In this document: positions 25,651 to 34,644 of the stretch, piece by piece | Position numbering within the stretch: the first letter of the stretch is position 1 | How the letters are laid out: each line of letters begins with the position of its first letter | Program-made: the position numbers and the translations under genes | Notes under the pieces: generated by a model | What the model was told of the DNA's origin: nothing | Databases searched by the model: none | Seen by the model: only the letters and a program-made list of their open reading frames with translations | From: DATILL01 sp035476575 | GTDB lineage: Bacteria; Actinomycetota; Actinomycetes; Mycobacteriales; JACQDL01 | Assembly (NCBI GenBank): GCA_035476575.1 | Contig: DATILL010000020.1 | Span: forward strand, 1-64,000 | DNA length: 64,000 nucleotides | Direction of reading: 5' to 3'

Positions 25651-25988
25651 AACAGATGACGGTGTTCATGGTGCTCGCGCTCCCGAACCCGGAACGGTTC
25701 TCGATGTGTAGGGCGACCGCGGGGGCCGTGTCTTGCTCTCGCTGCCGTTCGGCGACGACATGTGCCGGTCACCACGTCAGCGATGGTCGAAGCGGCCGGT
25801 ATCTAGACCCGAGATTGTCCCCTCTACCTCGATGATTTACGCCGTTTCTGCGGTGGGTGATTGGGCCTGGTGAAGGGGCGTCCGGGGTGCTGTGCGGCTG
25901 GGCGGGTGTGACCGGGTGCCTGATGTGCTCGGGTGGGCGCCGGTTCCACGGGCCGGCCGGGTGGGTTGTCGGGACAGGGGCGGGTGGG
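25651..25988. other. 338-nt stretch without a supported gene
   Basis: It follows tyrosinase fragment C and precedes the 3' end of the broken transposase. The GCGGCCGGTATCTAGACC text near 25791 resembles GCGGCCGGTATTTAACC at 3340, just upstream of remnant A, so the repeated tyrosinase-region DNA may extend here. The far part probably holds one end of the insertion sequence; I could not find its inverted repeats. Confidence 0.35.
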
Positions 25989-27442
25989 TCAGGCGGGGTG
26001 CGGGGCGTGGATGCGGGTCCAGGCGGTGGCCAGGTCTTCTGCCCAGGCCCAGCCGGGTGGGGTCTTCAGGATGCGGTTGCGGGCGTGTCTGGCCAGGCGG
26101 GCGGGGGCGGAGAAGAGCCGGAACCGGAGCATCTTCGGTTCGGCTTTGGCCAGGTCGCCGTCCAGGGCGATCAGTCGTGCCAGGCCAGCAGCGTGACCGC
26201 GAGGGTGGCCAGCTGCAGCCAGGCACTGTTGCGGCGGTGGTCCTTCGACGGTAGCCGGGCGGCGCCGCAGGCCTTGGTCTGCTTCGTCTTGTCCTCGACG
26301 TGGGCCTGGGTGCGGTGCCGGGCATCCAGCCGCTGGACCCGCCCGGCGGGGGTGGCAGCGGCGAACGCCCCATACCGCCAGCGCGCGTCTTGGCTGAGCT
26401 CGGCCTGCTCACCGGGCTCGCGCGGGCTACGGCGGGCGGTCACCGGCAGGTCGGCCGGCGACCCGGCCAGCTGGTCCCCACCAGCGCAGTGCCGCAGCAG
26501 CCCGGTCAGCTCCACCACCCGGGCCGTCTCGTCGGCTTTGCCGTCCGCGCGCAGGGCGGTGCTCCAGCCGTTCTCGCGCAGGGTGTCGATCGCGGCCTTG
26601 GCGCGGGCGTCGACGGGCCAGCCGGCGGAGCACCCCACCCGCCGTCCCCGCCGCCCATGTGTTGCGGCGGTGTTCAGCCCGGTCAGGTGATCGACCAGGT
26701 TATGGGACGCACCGGCCCCGTCCACGGTCACCAGCAGATCACCTCGCCACGCCGGCGGCAGCTGCGCGACCGCCGCATCCAAGACAGCGATGTGATCGGC
26801 AGCGGTGAACGACCCGGCCGACCCCGGCCGCGACATCGCCGCCAACGAACCACCCACGTTGGTGCACCAGGCGGTCAGCGGATGGAAGCCATAACCTTTG
26901 TAGCTCGGTTCGGCGCCGTCCTCATCCGAGGCCGCCTGGGTCACCGTGGCGTCCAACCGGACCACCACCACCACCGCCCGACCCGGCTCCCCAGCAGCGG
27001 CGGGTCTGCGTAGCCCGGTCCCCGCGACCCGGACCGCGGGCAGGCCACCATGCCGGTCAACGATCGCCGCCCACGCCCACGCCTACGCGCGGGCCCGGGC
27101 CAACCGCCGACCCGGTAACCCCTCGCCACCCAACCGATCCGCCAGCTCATCCAGCCCCCGCAGCACCGTCGTGTCCGACGCGCCACCACCGGGACCGAAG
27201 ATCTCCTCCTGCCCAGCCAGCGCCTCCACACCGGTCAACGCCGTCGCCCCCGCGGCCAGCGCGCACACCGCATCGACCAGCAACCGGCCCCGGTGCCGCA
27301 ACGGGCTGAACCCCGCACGCGCCACCACACCCGCCAGGTCGCCGGTCAAGCCCAACCGGTCAGCCAGCAGCCCCGGCAGCACCACCCCGGCATGCACAAC
27401 CGTCCCGGCCCCGCCACCTCGACCCGCAACCTGTTCGACCAC
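25989..27442 (-). mobile_element. IS1380-like insertion sequence, transposase broken
   Basis: Read on the minus strand, the frame from 27442 carries an IS1380-type N-terminus (FSPLRHRGRLLVDAVCALAAGATALTGVEAL; GASDTTVLRGLDELADRL). It is interrupted by a TAG at 27083-27085. The same frame resumes with LDATV, YKGYGFHPLTAW, the AADHIAVLDAAVAQLP region, VTVDGAGASH and HVEDKTKQTK, keeping plausible DDE positions. At about 26172 a 1-nt loss after LLAWHD causes a frameshift. The last ~60 residues (LIALDGDLAKAEPKMLRFRLF...) continue in another frame to a stop at 25989. The N-terminus upstream of 27442 may be out of frame too. Terminal inverted repeats were not found. Confidence 0.75.
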
Positions 27443-27646
27443 CCCAGCGCGGGATCGGCCACAGCCAACCCACCCCCGCTACGCTGCACCACGAAGGTGC
27501 TCCTTCCAAAGACACGGTACTTGTCTCAGCAACTCATATCGCCCCTGGCCAGGAGCACCCTCCACGTTCAGACACGCCCCAGGACCACAACCAGACCATC
27601 CGGCGTGAACACCCCAGGTAGATCCATCCCCGCTGGGTAGTGCGGG

Positions 27647-27682
27647 GCTCGGCCCTGGATCTTGCGGGATCCAGGGCCGAGC
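27647..27682 (-). terminator. perfect hairpin downstream of the PxKF secreted protein gene
   Basis: Arms GCTCGGCCCTGGATC (27647-27661) and GATCCAGGGCCGAGC (27668-27682), 15 bp without mismatch and a 6-nt loop. It lies 28 nt past the minus-strand stop at 27711, so it most likely ends that transcript. Confidence 0.75.
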
Positions 27683-27710
27683 TGTCTGGCTGTTGCCCGG
27701 CGGGCGGGTG

Positions 27711-28541
27711 TCAGTTGAAGGTGAAGTTCGCGGTGTGGTTGGTGCCGTCGGTGAGTTGGAGGATGAGGGTGCGGCAGGTGTCCTTCCAGGCCCTGTCGGT
27801 CTTCCAGACGTAGGTGTACCGGTCGGTGGCGGAGTTGTAGGTGAGGCTGCTGCCGCCGGCGGTGACGGTCTGCTCGATCGGGTCGATGGGGTCTCCGGTG
27901 TTGCAGGTGACGTTCTGGGAGGCGGGATAGCCGTCGTTGAAGATGTTCAGGCCCTGGTCGCCGCCAAGGCTGAACTTCACCGGGACCGCGGCCCCGGCCT
28001 TCATGGAGTTGACGGTGGGCGGGTTGTCGACCGGGGCGAAGAACCCGGTGAAGTTGAACGTCGGGGTGGGGTTGGTGATGGTGGTGGTGGTGCTGTCGGT
28101 GCCGGTGACGTCGCCGGACACGGCGGCGCTGGCGGTCACTGTCCCAGCGGCGGTGGGCAGCACGGTCAGGGTGATGACTCCCGTGGGGTAATGGGGGACC
28201 GGGCTACCGCACTGCGCGTGGGTGCCGGACACACTGAAGCAGAAGAGGAGCGGGTTGGAGACGGTATAGCCGGTGAAGGTCGCTGCCGCACCGCTGAGGT
28301 CGACGGTGACGTCGTAGGGGGCGTTGTTCGGACCTGTATTGGGAATGGTTACGGTGTAGGTGTAGCTGGTGTTCACCGGCACGGGGTCGGCCGAGTCGGT
28401 GATCTGGATGACCGCGTCCGCGTGTGCGGGGCCGGTGACCATCGACAGACCGGCGATGCCGAGCGCGGCGGCCGAGGCTAGGATGGTCAGCCACCGGCGC
28501 TGCGTTCTGCGCGGCTGAACGGCAGGAGCGGATAAAGACAT
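27711..28541 (-). CDS. secreted DUF11/PxKF-type protein
   Basis: ATG at 28541 has AGAAGGGA upstream and opens a signal peptide (RRWLTILASAAALGIAGLSMVTGPAHA), so the longer frame to 28676 is rejected. 276 residues. The mature part starts with a DUF11-like beta-sandwich (DSADPVPVNTSYTYTVTIPN). It ends with FTGFFAPVDNPPTVNSMKAG followed by AVPVKFSLGGDQGLNIF, the PxKF motif found at the C-terminus of many actinobacterial exported proteins. Cysteines in CFSVSGTHAQC and VTCNTGD could form disulfides. It is likely extracellular or wall-associated with an unknown ligand. Transposase remnants lie on both sides. Confidence 0.72.
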   Translation of the reverse strand: MSLSAPAVQPRRTQRRWLTILASAAALGIAGLSMVTGPAHADAVIQITDSADPVPVNTSYTYTVTIPNTGPNNAPYDVTVDLSGAAATFTGYTVSNPLLFCFSVSGTHAQCGSPVPHYPTGVITLTVLPTAAGTVTASAAVSGDVTGTDSTTTTITNPTPTFNFTGFFAPVDNPPTVNSMKAGAAVPVKFSLGGDQGLNIFNDGYPASQNVTCNTGDPIDPIEQTVTAGGSSLTYNSATDRYTYVWKTDRAWKDTCRTLILQLTDGTNHTANFTFN

Positions 28542-28827
28542 TGTGTGTCCCTTCTGTTCTGAACCGCTTGCCACGCTGGAAATATCTCTCTCGGTTCGGG
28601 CAGCGTGGCACCTTTGGACGAACGAGACCGTCAGTGGATCAGAGGTTGTCTCACCAGGATGCGGGCCGGGAGTCACTTACTGCCAGCGCGTGAAGTAGCG
28701 GGTACGGCTGCTCCCTGTACAGGTGATCACCCGCTGTCCGCATTCCTGTATCGTCACCACTGAGTCTCGCACAGCAGAGTCGAACAGGCCTGGGCCGAAA
28801 GGCTCTAATCGCACAGCGCCGATGGCT

Positions 28828-29060
28828 CTACCGCCGTTTCTGTGGGTGCCTTGAATCGGTCAGACCGGCATAGTCGGCCATGGATGACGCTGGCAGCGGG
28901 TCGGTTCGGGTTGCTGGCTGGTGGGGTCGTTTTTGTCGCGTTAACCGCGGCGCTGCTGCCGGTATCCCAATCGGTGTCGGGTCAGCTACGTGACCGGGCA
29001 GGCAGCATTTCTTGTACGTTCCCGGCGAGCCGCACCAGCATGCTCGGTGAGCAGCTTCTT
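28828..29060 (-). pseudogene. fragment with a SEC-C metal-binding motif
   Basis: On the minus strand the frame contains CWCGSPGTYKKCC, a good match to the SEC-C zinc motif (CxCGSGxxYKxCC), followed by about 55 residues to a stop at 28828. The upstream part of the frame runs antisense through the transposase remnant at 29100-29640, and no proper start is visible. I read it as the 3' end of a truncated gene. Confidence 0.3.
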
Positions 29061-29099
29061 CGCTGCGGCCTTTCCCACCGGGTTCTCCCACAAGCTGCT

Positions 29100-29640
29100 C
29101 GAGCACATCGCCGCGGGCGGCGCGGTGACGGGGCTGTCCCAGTGGCACGAGAAGATTCCCGGGCCCGCGGGTCATCGCCCGCGACGAGCCGCTGCATCCC
29201 AGGTACCGCAAGCGGGCCACCGAGCGGGAGAGGACCCGGGGCCGGCGCTAGAGGCTGACCGCCGTCAACGCCACGACCCGGGCACATCGCCTGGCTGGAC
29301 GCCCGGCACCGGTCCCACGTGCATGTCGAGGACGACGTCAAAGCAGGCCAAGGCCCTCGGGCTGAGCCGGTGGCCGTCACGGCACTGGGCCATCAACGTG
29401 GCCTGGGCCGCCGTGGTGGCCCTGGCCGCGGCCCTGCTCGCCGCGTTCCGGCACCTGGGCCTACCCGCCGGCGACCTGCACGACGCCGCACCCAAGACGC
29501 TGCGGTTCCGGGTCTACGTCCGAAACCTCGGCCACGAGAACGTCTACAAGGAAACACCAGCCAGGTACCGGCGAACACCGCATCCACACGTTCCCCTGGC
29601 GCCTCGCCTGGCAAGCCCTTTTCGACTGGCCAGAGCGCGA
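29100..29640 (+). mobile_element. remnant of a second IS1380-like transposase (3' part)
   Basis: Plus-strand pieces in different frames match the C-terminal transposase pattern: VIARDEPLHP, then IAWLDARHRSHVHVEDDVK (the DDE glutamate region), then LSRWPSRHWAINVAWAAVVALAAALLAAFRHL and PKTLRFRV. Each join needs a frameshift, and no start or end repeats are visible. It is opposite in orientation to the element at 25989 and differs from it in sequence. Confidence 0.6.
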
Positions 29641-29675
29641 AGGGTCAGGGGGCCGCATGTTCCGGCTCCTGCCGA

Positions 29676-29978
29676 TCAGTCCGGTGCGGTGGTCGGCACC
29701 TCGACGACGAGGTCGGCGTAGTCCGGATGCCGCTCGATCCAGCCCTTGATGAACGGGCACAGCGGCACCGCCCGCAGCCCCTTGGCACGTATGTCGTCCA
29801 GCGCGGCCCGGACCAGTGCGCTCCCGACCCCGTTGCCCCCGACCGACTTGTCCACCTCAGTGTGGGTGAACACCACCAGTCGGCCGCGGCGGTGGTAGGC
29901 GGCGAGCCCGACCTGCCGGCCGTCGAGCTCCACCTCGTACCGCTCTTTGTCCGACACGTCTGTCACCGTCACATCCAC
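29676..29978 (-). CDS. small YidJ-like GNAT acetyltransferase
   Basis: GTG at 29978 gives about 100 residues. The upstream frame is Pro/Arg-rich and unlikely to be translated. The compact GNAT fold of the YidJ type is visible: ERYEVELDGRQVGLAAYHRRGRLVVFTHTEVDKSVGGNGVGSALVRAALDDIRAKGLRAVPLCPFIKGWIERHPDYADL. The acetyl-CoA loop is GGNGVGSAL. This group is found across bacteria without a known substrate. It is transcribed away from the tyrosinase gene. Confidence 0.8.
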   Translation of the reverse strand: MDVTVTDVSDKERYEVELDGRQVGLAAYHRRGRLVVFTHTEVDKSVGGNGVGSALVRAALDDIRAKGLRAVPLCPFIKGWIERHPDYADLVVEVPTTAPD

Positions 29979-30086
29979 GCCCCACAGTCTGCCCTGGCTA
30001 GCTGGCGACACGCCCGCGGCTAGTCGCCGGCCCGGTCCAGCGTGCGGGTGTGCGCGGCAAGGCCCGAGACCGGTAGCCCCCCGCCA

Positions 30087-30131
30087 TGGGTGGACAGATT
30101 GCGTGGTCCTAGTCCGCATTCTGTCCACCCA
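30087..30131. promoter_or_regulatory. 11-bp perfect inverted repeat between the GNAT and tyrosinase genes
   Basis: TGGGTGGACAG (30087-30097) and CTGTCCACCCA (30121-30131), 23 nt apart, about 93 nt before the tyrosinase start and in a divergent promoter region. It could be an operator or an upstream transcript hairpin. I know no regulator for this motif. Confidence 0.4.
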
Positions 30132-30223
30132 CGGACACACCGCCCGTATCAGGCCGGGCGCCGGGCCCTCTGTAGCGATACCGCCCCGACTCGCCGGGCG
30201 GGGGACACGGGGGAGGCAGTCAC

Positions 30224-33028
30224 ATGGGAGTGCGGAAGAACGCGAAGCTGTTAACCGCTGCCGAGCGGGAGGCCTTTGTCCAGGCCTGCGTGCTGATGAA
30301 GGCGGACATCGTCAACCCCGGCGCACCGGCCGCTGACCAGTACAGCAAGTGGGACGAGCTGGTCGCGATCCACCGCATGATCCAGAATGCGAACGCGCCC
30401 GGCGCTCCCAACGTGAACTTCGGCCACGGCGGGCTGGGGGCGTTCAGCTTCCTGAGCTGGCACCGGTACTTCCTCCACGTCTTTGAGCAACGGCTGCAGG
30501 GCTACGTCCCCGGCGTGATGCTGCCGTACTGGGACTGGACCGATCCGGCGCCGCTGCTGACCGACACGTTCCTCGGGCCGAACGGTGTCGCCGGCACCAA
30601 CGTCGTGAGCAGCGGCTACTTCGCCCCAGACGCCCCGGGCACCGGCGGCAACCCGACGCCCATACCCGTCTGGTGGCCCGCCGGGCTGACCGGGTGGAAC
30701 CTGGCCAACGGCTTCGGCACCCTGTCCGGGCCGCTGCGGCGGCGGACCTCGCCCGTGTCGGGGCTGCCGAGTGTCACCGACCTGCAGACCGTGCTGGCCC
30801 GGGCCACCTACTCGTCGTTCCAGAACACCCTGGAGGGAGGAGCGGGGCTGGCCTCCGGCAACCAGCTCCACAACGGCCTGCACGGCTGGGTCGGCGGCCC
30901 GAACGGGCACATGAGCTCGCTGACCGGCTCGCCGTTCGACCCGATCTTCTACCTGCACCACTGCAACATCGACCGGCTGTGGGCCATGTGGCAGCTCGAC
31001 GGCCACGCCGACGAGTACCCGGTCAGCGGCGGCAGCCCCCAGCACCACCGCAACGACATCATGTACCCGTGGACCGGTGGCGCCCCCGGCTACAGCAGCA
31101 ACCTGTCGTTCGGCGCCATCGTGATGCCGGACTTCAGCGCCCTCGGCGCCCAGCGCAACGTCGACACCCTGGACCACCGGGCGCTCGGGTACACCTACGA
31201 CTGCCTGCCCGTGATCGGCCTCGGGCTCGACCGCACCGGCAGCATGCTGGGGATGACCCCGGACCCGATGACCGTCGCGGCCCCCGACGTCACCAAGTGG
31301 GAGGCGGCCAAGCGCGGTGTGTCGGCGTTCCTGCAGGACTGCGAGACCGTCTATGCCAGCGGGGTCACCTACGTCACGGCCGGTGTCAAGACCTTCCGCA
31401 GCCTCGGCACGGGCAACGACTTCACGCCGGTCTTCCCCGGGACGCCGTATGGCTTGGTGAAGAACGGCGGCGCCTACAGCCGCGCCGTCTTCGACAGTGC
31501 TGTGGCCGGCCTGACGCCGGGTGGCGGGACGCCGCTGGCCGACGCGCTGACGGACGTGCAGAACACCCTGGTCACGCCGCCGTTCGGGTCGGTGCCGGCG
31601 GACGAGCAGCGCTACCTGGCCATGCTCACCGACGGGCTGCTGACCAGCGGATCGCCGCTAGCCTCGATCCCGGACGGGAGCCTCGCCACCACGGCGATCT
31701 TCGCGATGGGCTTCGGTACGGCGGCCGACGTCGACTACGCGACGCTGGCCAGCGTGGTGGCCAAGGGCCGCACCCTGCCCACCGGCCAGGTCTTCCACGG
31801 CGAGAACGCCGGCACGATCGACAAGTTCTACTCCAACGCGCTAGCCCAGGCGCTCGGCTTCACCGCGGTATTCGACCCGGCGCTGGAGCTGTTCGCCGGG
31901 GAGCACGTGCACCTGGACCTCAGCGTGACGTCGGCCGACGACGCGGTGCTCCTTACCGCGCAGGGGATGGACTTCGTCGACGAGAACTGGAGCTTCATGC
32001 TCCTCGGTCCCGACGGCGAGGCGGCGTACGGCGACGGCATGGGACACGGGGGCGCGGGACACGGAAGCGCGGGGCACGGCATGGCGATGGGGCCGCGGCC
32101 GCACGTCACGGCCCGGCGGGCGACCGGACGCCTGTCCCTGCTGCTGCAACGCGACAACGCCGACCATTCAGCCTGGGTGGGCAACTGGCGGCTGATGGCC
32201 GCCTACCGCGCCCCGGACATGGGCGCCATGGTGATGGCCGACCTCGGTGAGCTGATGTACCCGGTGGCCGCCGGGCCGGTACGGGGGCCGCGGTGGTCCC
32301 GACTGCTGCGCCGGCCGACCGCCCGGCAGCCGGCGCGCAGCATCGTCGCCGCACCACGCCACCGGCTCGACATCCGGCCGGCGGGCACCAACAACGACCG
32401 CAGCCAGGCGTGCAGCCTGGTCGTCAACTTCTACGCCCGCACCCGGCTGCGGCTGGAGCTGGTCCCGCGGAAGGGCAGCCGGACGCCCGGCAAGGAGCTC
32501 GCCTTCGACCTGAGCACGGACGTGCTGGCCGGCACCGCGTCCGTCACCCGGACGTTCGCCCGGCTGGTCGCACCCTCGGTCGACCTGCGGTCGCTGGCCA
32601 GCTCGCAGCAGATCACCGACCTGCCCCGGTCGGCCCGGATCAAAGGCGCCAGACCGGCCCGGCTGGACCAGGGCCGGGTGCTCGCCGAGATGGAGAACAA
32701 GGAGGCCGGGCTCGGCCAGCCCCGCGATGAGGAGCTGCACGTCGTGCGCCACGGGGACGGTCCGCCGCACGTCCACATCGAGGACACCACGGTCGCCGGC
32801 CCGTACCACGTCGGGATGTACGTCGAGGGCACCTACTGCCCCGACGGCGGCGACACCGGTACGGCGACGCACCAGCACGAGGCGCCCGATGCACACGCCG
32901 AGGGCGGAGCAGGCCACGACAGTGGGAAGGGCCACGACGACGGCAGTACCCATAGCCCGAACTGCGTTCTGGAGCACTTCGGGCGGCTGCTCACTGCCTC
33001 CGCGGCGATAGAGCCCGAGTCCCGCTGA
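30224..33028 (+). CDS. tyrosinase - vWA domain - His-rich tail fusion protein
   Basis: 934 residues, far longer than a bacterial tyrosinase (~280). Residues 1-320 form the type-3 copper domain: CuA around H50, H68 and H80 (FLSWHRYFLHVFE), and CuB with H216 and H220 (GNQLHNGLHGWVGG) and H245/H246 (DPIFYLHHCNIDRLWAMW). Residues ~328-545 look like a von Willebrand A domain with a MIDAS-type D336-R-T-G-S340-M, a GGGTPLADAL loop and YLAMLTDGLLTSG. A beta-rich part follows with an HGGAGHGSAGHG loop, and the C-terminus has HQHEAPDAHAEGGAGH and GKGHDDGSTH. There is no signal peptide, so it may be cytosolic or need a partner. Phenol or catechol oxidation is inferred. Confidence 0.82.
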   Translation: MGVRKNAKLLTAAEREAFVQACVLMKADIVNPGAPAADQYSKWDELVAIHRMIQNANAPGAPNVNFGHGGLGAFSFLSWHRYFLHVFEQRLQGYVPGVMLPYWDWTDPAPLLTDTFLGPNGVAGTNVVSSGYFAPDAPGTGGNPTPIPVWWPAGLTGWNLANGFGTLSGPLRRRTSPVSGLPSVTDLQTVLARATYSSFQNTLEGGAGLASGNQLHNGLHGWVGGPNGHMSSLTGSPFDPIFYLHHCNIDRLWAMWQLDGHADEYPVSGGSPQHHRNDIMYPWTGGAPGYSSNLSFGAIVMPDFSALGAQRNVDTLDHRALGYTYDCLPVIGLGLDRTGSMLGMTPDPMTVAAPDVTKWEAAKRGVSAFLQDCETVYASGVTYVTAGVKTFRSLGTGNDFTPVFPGTPYGLVKNGGAYSRAVFDSAVAGLTPGGGTPLADALTDVQNTLVTPPFGSVPADEQRYLAMLTDGLLTSGSPLASIPDGSLATTAIFAMGFGTAADVDYATLASVVAKGRTLPTGQVFHGENAGTIDKFYSNALAQALGFTAVFDPALELFAGEHVHLDLSVTSADDAVLLTAQGMDFVDENWSFMLLGPDGEAAYGDGMGHGGAGHGSAGHGMAMGPRPHVTARRATGRLSLLLQRDNADHSAWVGNWRLMAAYRAPDMGAMVMADLGELMYPVAAGPVRGPRWSRLLRRPTARQPARSIVAAPRHRLDIRPAGTNNDRSQACSLVVNFYARTRLRLELVPRKGSRTPGKELAFDLSTDVLAGTASVTRTFARLVAPSVDLRSLASSQQITDLPRSARIKGARPARLDQGRVLAEMENKEAGLGQPRDEELHVVRHGDGPPHVHIEDTTVAGPYHVGMYVEGTYCPDGGDTGTATHQHEAPDAHAEGGAGHDSGKGHDDGSTHSPNCVLEHFGRLLTASAAIEPESR

Positions 33029-33110
33029 CAGTTCGTGCTCGACGGCCGACCCGGAGAGATGATTCTGGAGGCACGGAATCCTACGGAGTCGAGAATATGA
33101 CGCGCGATAT

Positions 33111-33569
33111 TTGAGCTCCCCCGGCGGCAGCGCTGAGGCGAGGTTCCAAGAGGGCCTGCGCTTGGCCAAGACAACGGGTGCCAGCGAGCTGGAGTCCAGG
33201 GTCGCATCAGTCGGTGGGCGACTTGGCCGCGCGATCCCGTTCTTCGGCTGGGGAATCGCCACGGCAGGCGTCGGCTACGACATCCATACGGGCAAGGATC
33301 CCGGTAAGGCGATCTTCTCCGGACTCGCCGGCGCCACCGGAGCCACCGTGGTTGGCTCAATGGTTGGCGGTCCCATAGGACTCGCCGCCGGTGCCGCGGT
33401 TGCCGCCGGTATTGCCGTTGGGCTGGGTGCGGACTGGTTCTACGACCACGTTGTCCCCGATGGTGTGAAAACGAAGATCGACGAGGGTCTGCGGGCCGTC
33501 AGAAACTCGATCGGAGACGCTGGGAGAGCCATTGGCGATACGGCGAAGGGTGTGTGGAGCATCTTCTAG
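33111..33569 (+). CDS. glycine-rich membrane-active C-terminal domain, toxin-like fragment
   Basis: The frame is open from 33063 but contains no ATG or GTG before the conserved part. TTG 33111 is the only plausible start, with no ribosome site, so the gene may be 5'-truncated. The 152 residues have two long Gly/Ala helices (GRAIPFFGWGIATAGVGYDI; GLAGATGATVVGSMVGGPIGLAAGAAVAAGIAVGLGADWFYD) and an amphipathic end (GLRAVRNSIGDAGRAIGDTAKGVWSIF). The 'YDIHTGKDPGKAIFSG' stretch is common near the C-terminus of large WXG/Rhs-like secreted effectors. A membrane protein is encoded just downstream. I read it as the tail of a polymorphic-toxin-type gene, which is an inference. Confidence 0.5.
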   Translation: MSSPGGSAEARFQEGLRLAKTTGASELESRVASVGGRLGRAIPFFGWGIATAGVGYDIHTGKDPGKAIFSGLAGATGATVVGSMVGGPIGLAAGAAVAAGIAVGLGADWFYDHVVPDGVKTKIDEGLRAVRNSIGDAGRAIGDTAKGVWSIF

Positions 33570-33618
33570 CCCCGAACGAACGACGTGGGCTGCATGGCCA
33601 GCCCGCTGTGGCAAGCGA

Positions 33619-34322
33619 ATGGATGACGCGATGACTCGGATCGCTGGGCAACGGGCTGAGGCACTGCCGTGGCCGGAGGCATGGCGAAAACCACCGCGGG
33701 TCAGGAGTATCCTCGCCGTTGTTTTCTGTCTTTTCTTCGGCGGCGTGGGGGTGGCCGCTGGGGTGTCTGCGCTCTCGCCCGGCCCCGACGATGGCCGGGC
33801 GCTCCTGCTCGTCGTCGCCAGCCCGCTTCTGTTCGGGACTGCCGGGCTGGTCATTGTGACCCGACTGTGGCTGAGCCGTCGACATACATCGGCAGCGCGT
33901 TCCGAATATGTAGGGTCGATCGGTGTACAGGCACTGGTGATCCCTTACTCGCTGGCTTTGGGCATCCTCTACTGGGTGATCCTGGGGGCGACGATCGCGT
34001 TCCTCGCCATCATTGCCGCTGGTACCGTTGTCGCCCTGGCCACCGTAACCTTCGCAGACCCAGCTCTGCTTGTCCTGTCCGTGGTCTGCATCGGGTTTGC
34101 CGCGTACCTCTCCTGGTTCGCCGTCGAGGCGCTTCGCGGGCGTGGAGGCAGCCCGAGCTTACACTCGCACCACACACCGCCATCCGGGGAATGTACCTCT
34201 CGATTGACCCCGCGCTCGCATTTCATACGCTGTGCTACTACAAAGCGCATCCCGATGCCCGCGTCGAGCTGGGCGGTCAGACCGCGGTGGACCGAGTGCG
34301 CAACGGCGACGTGCTGACGTGA
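33619..34322 (+). pseudogene. multi-TM membrane protein, frameshifted; possible immunity protein
   Basis: From ATG 33619 (or 33631) the frame encodes four hydrophobic segments: ILAVVFCLFFGGVGVAAGVSAL, LLLVVASPLLFGTAGLVIVT, LVIPYSLALGILYWVILGATIAFL and VALATVTFADPALLVLSVVCIGFAAYL. Near 34150 the sense shifts: the original frame becomes Ser/His/Pro-rich. The +2 frame (TAG-free to 34322) continues sensibly as GMYLSIDPALAFHTLCYYKAHPDARVELGG. A 1-nt deletion around GGAGGCAGCC explains this. It follows the toxin-like fragment, so it may be a decayed immunity partner. Confidence 0.5.
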
Positions 34323-34365
34323 CGTCGCAGGACAGGAGACGGTCGTAGCCGCGAGCGGACCGCTC

Positions 34366-34644
34366 CTATTCTCGTGGCCGGTAGGCGTCCGCTCGATGGT
34401 CGATGGCGATGACCTCGATGAGGTGGTTGAGCTCGTCGATGCGGTAGATGACGCGATAGTCGCCACGACAGGCGCTGTGTAGTCCGGCCAGTTGAAGTTG
34501 GAGAGGCTTACCGACGCGGTAGGGGTTGGCTGCGAGGGATCCGTAGAGCAGCTCGACGACGGCGGCGGCGATCTTCTCGGGTAGTCGACGCAGTGCGCGT
34601 CCGGCCGGTGCAGTCCAGGCGATCTCGACCTCGCTGTAGCTCAT
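34366..34644 (-). CDS. RelE/ParE-family toxin
   Basis: 92 residues on the minus strand, overlapping the antitoxin gene by 4 nt. RelE pattern: VEIAWTAPAGRALRRLPEKIAAAVVELL, then NPYRVGKPLQLQLAGLHSACRGDYRVIYRIDELNHLIEVIAIDHRADAY. The basic residues and final IDHRADAY match RelE mRNA-cleaving toxins. Together with the Phd/YefM antitoxin it forms a type II toxin-antitoxin pair. Autoregulation by the complex is expected from the family. Confidence 0.88.
   Translation of the reverse strand: MSYSEVEIAWTAPAGRALRRLPEKIAAAVVELLYGSLAANPYRVGKPLQLQLAGLHSACRGDYRVIYRIDELNHLIEVIAIDHRADAYRPRE

Noticed and set aside
25671..25790. Possible cytochrome P450 haem-loop fragment
   Set aside because: A vague 'GGRVLLSLPFGDDMC' reading in one frame, with no supporting upstream or downstream motif.
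27693..28481. Plus-strand Gly/Val-rich open frame
   Set aside because: Antisense of the secreted PxKF-type protein, which has signal peptide, ribosome site and terminator.
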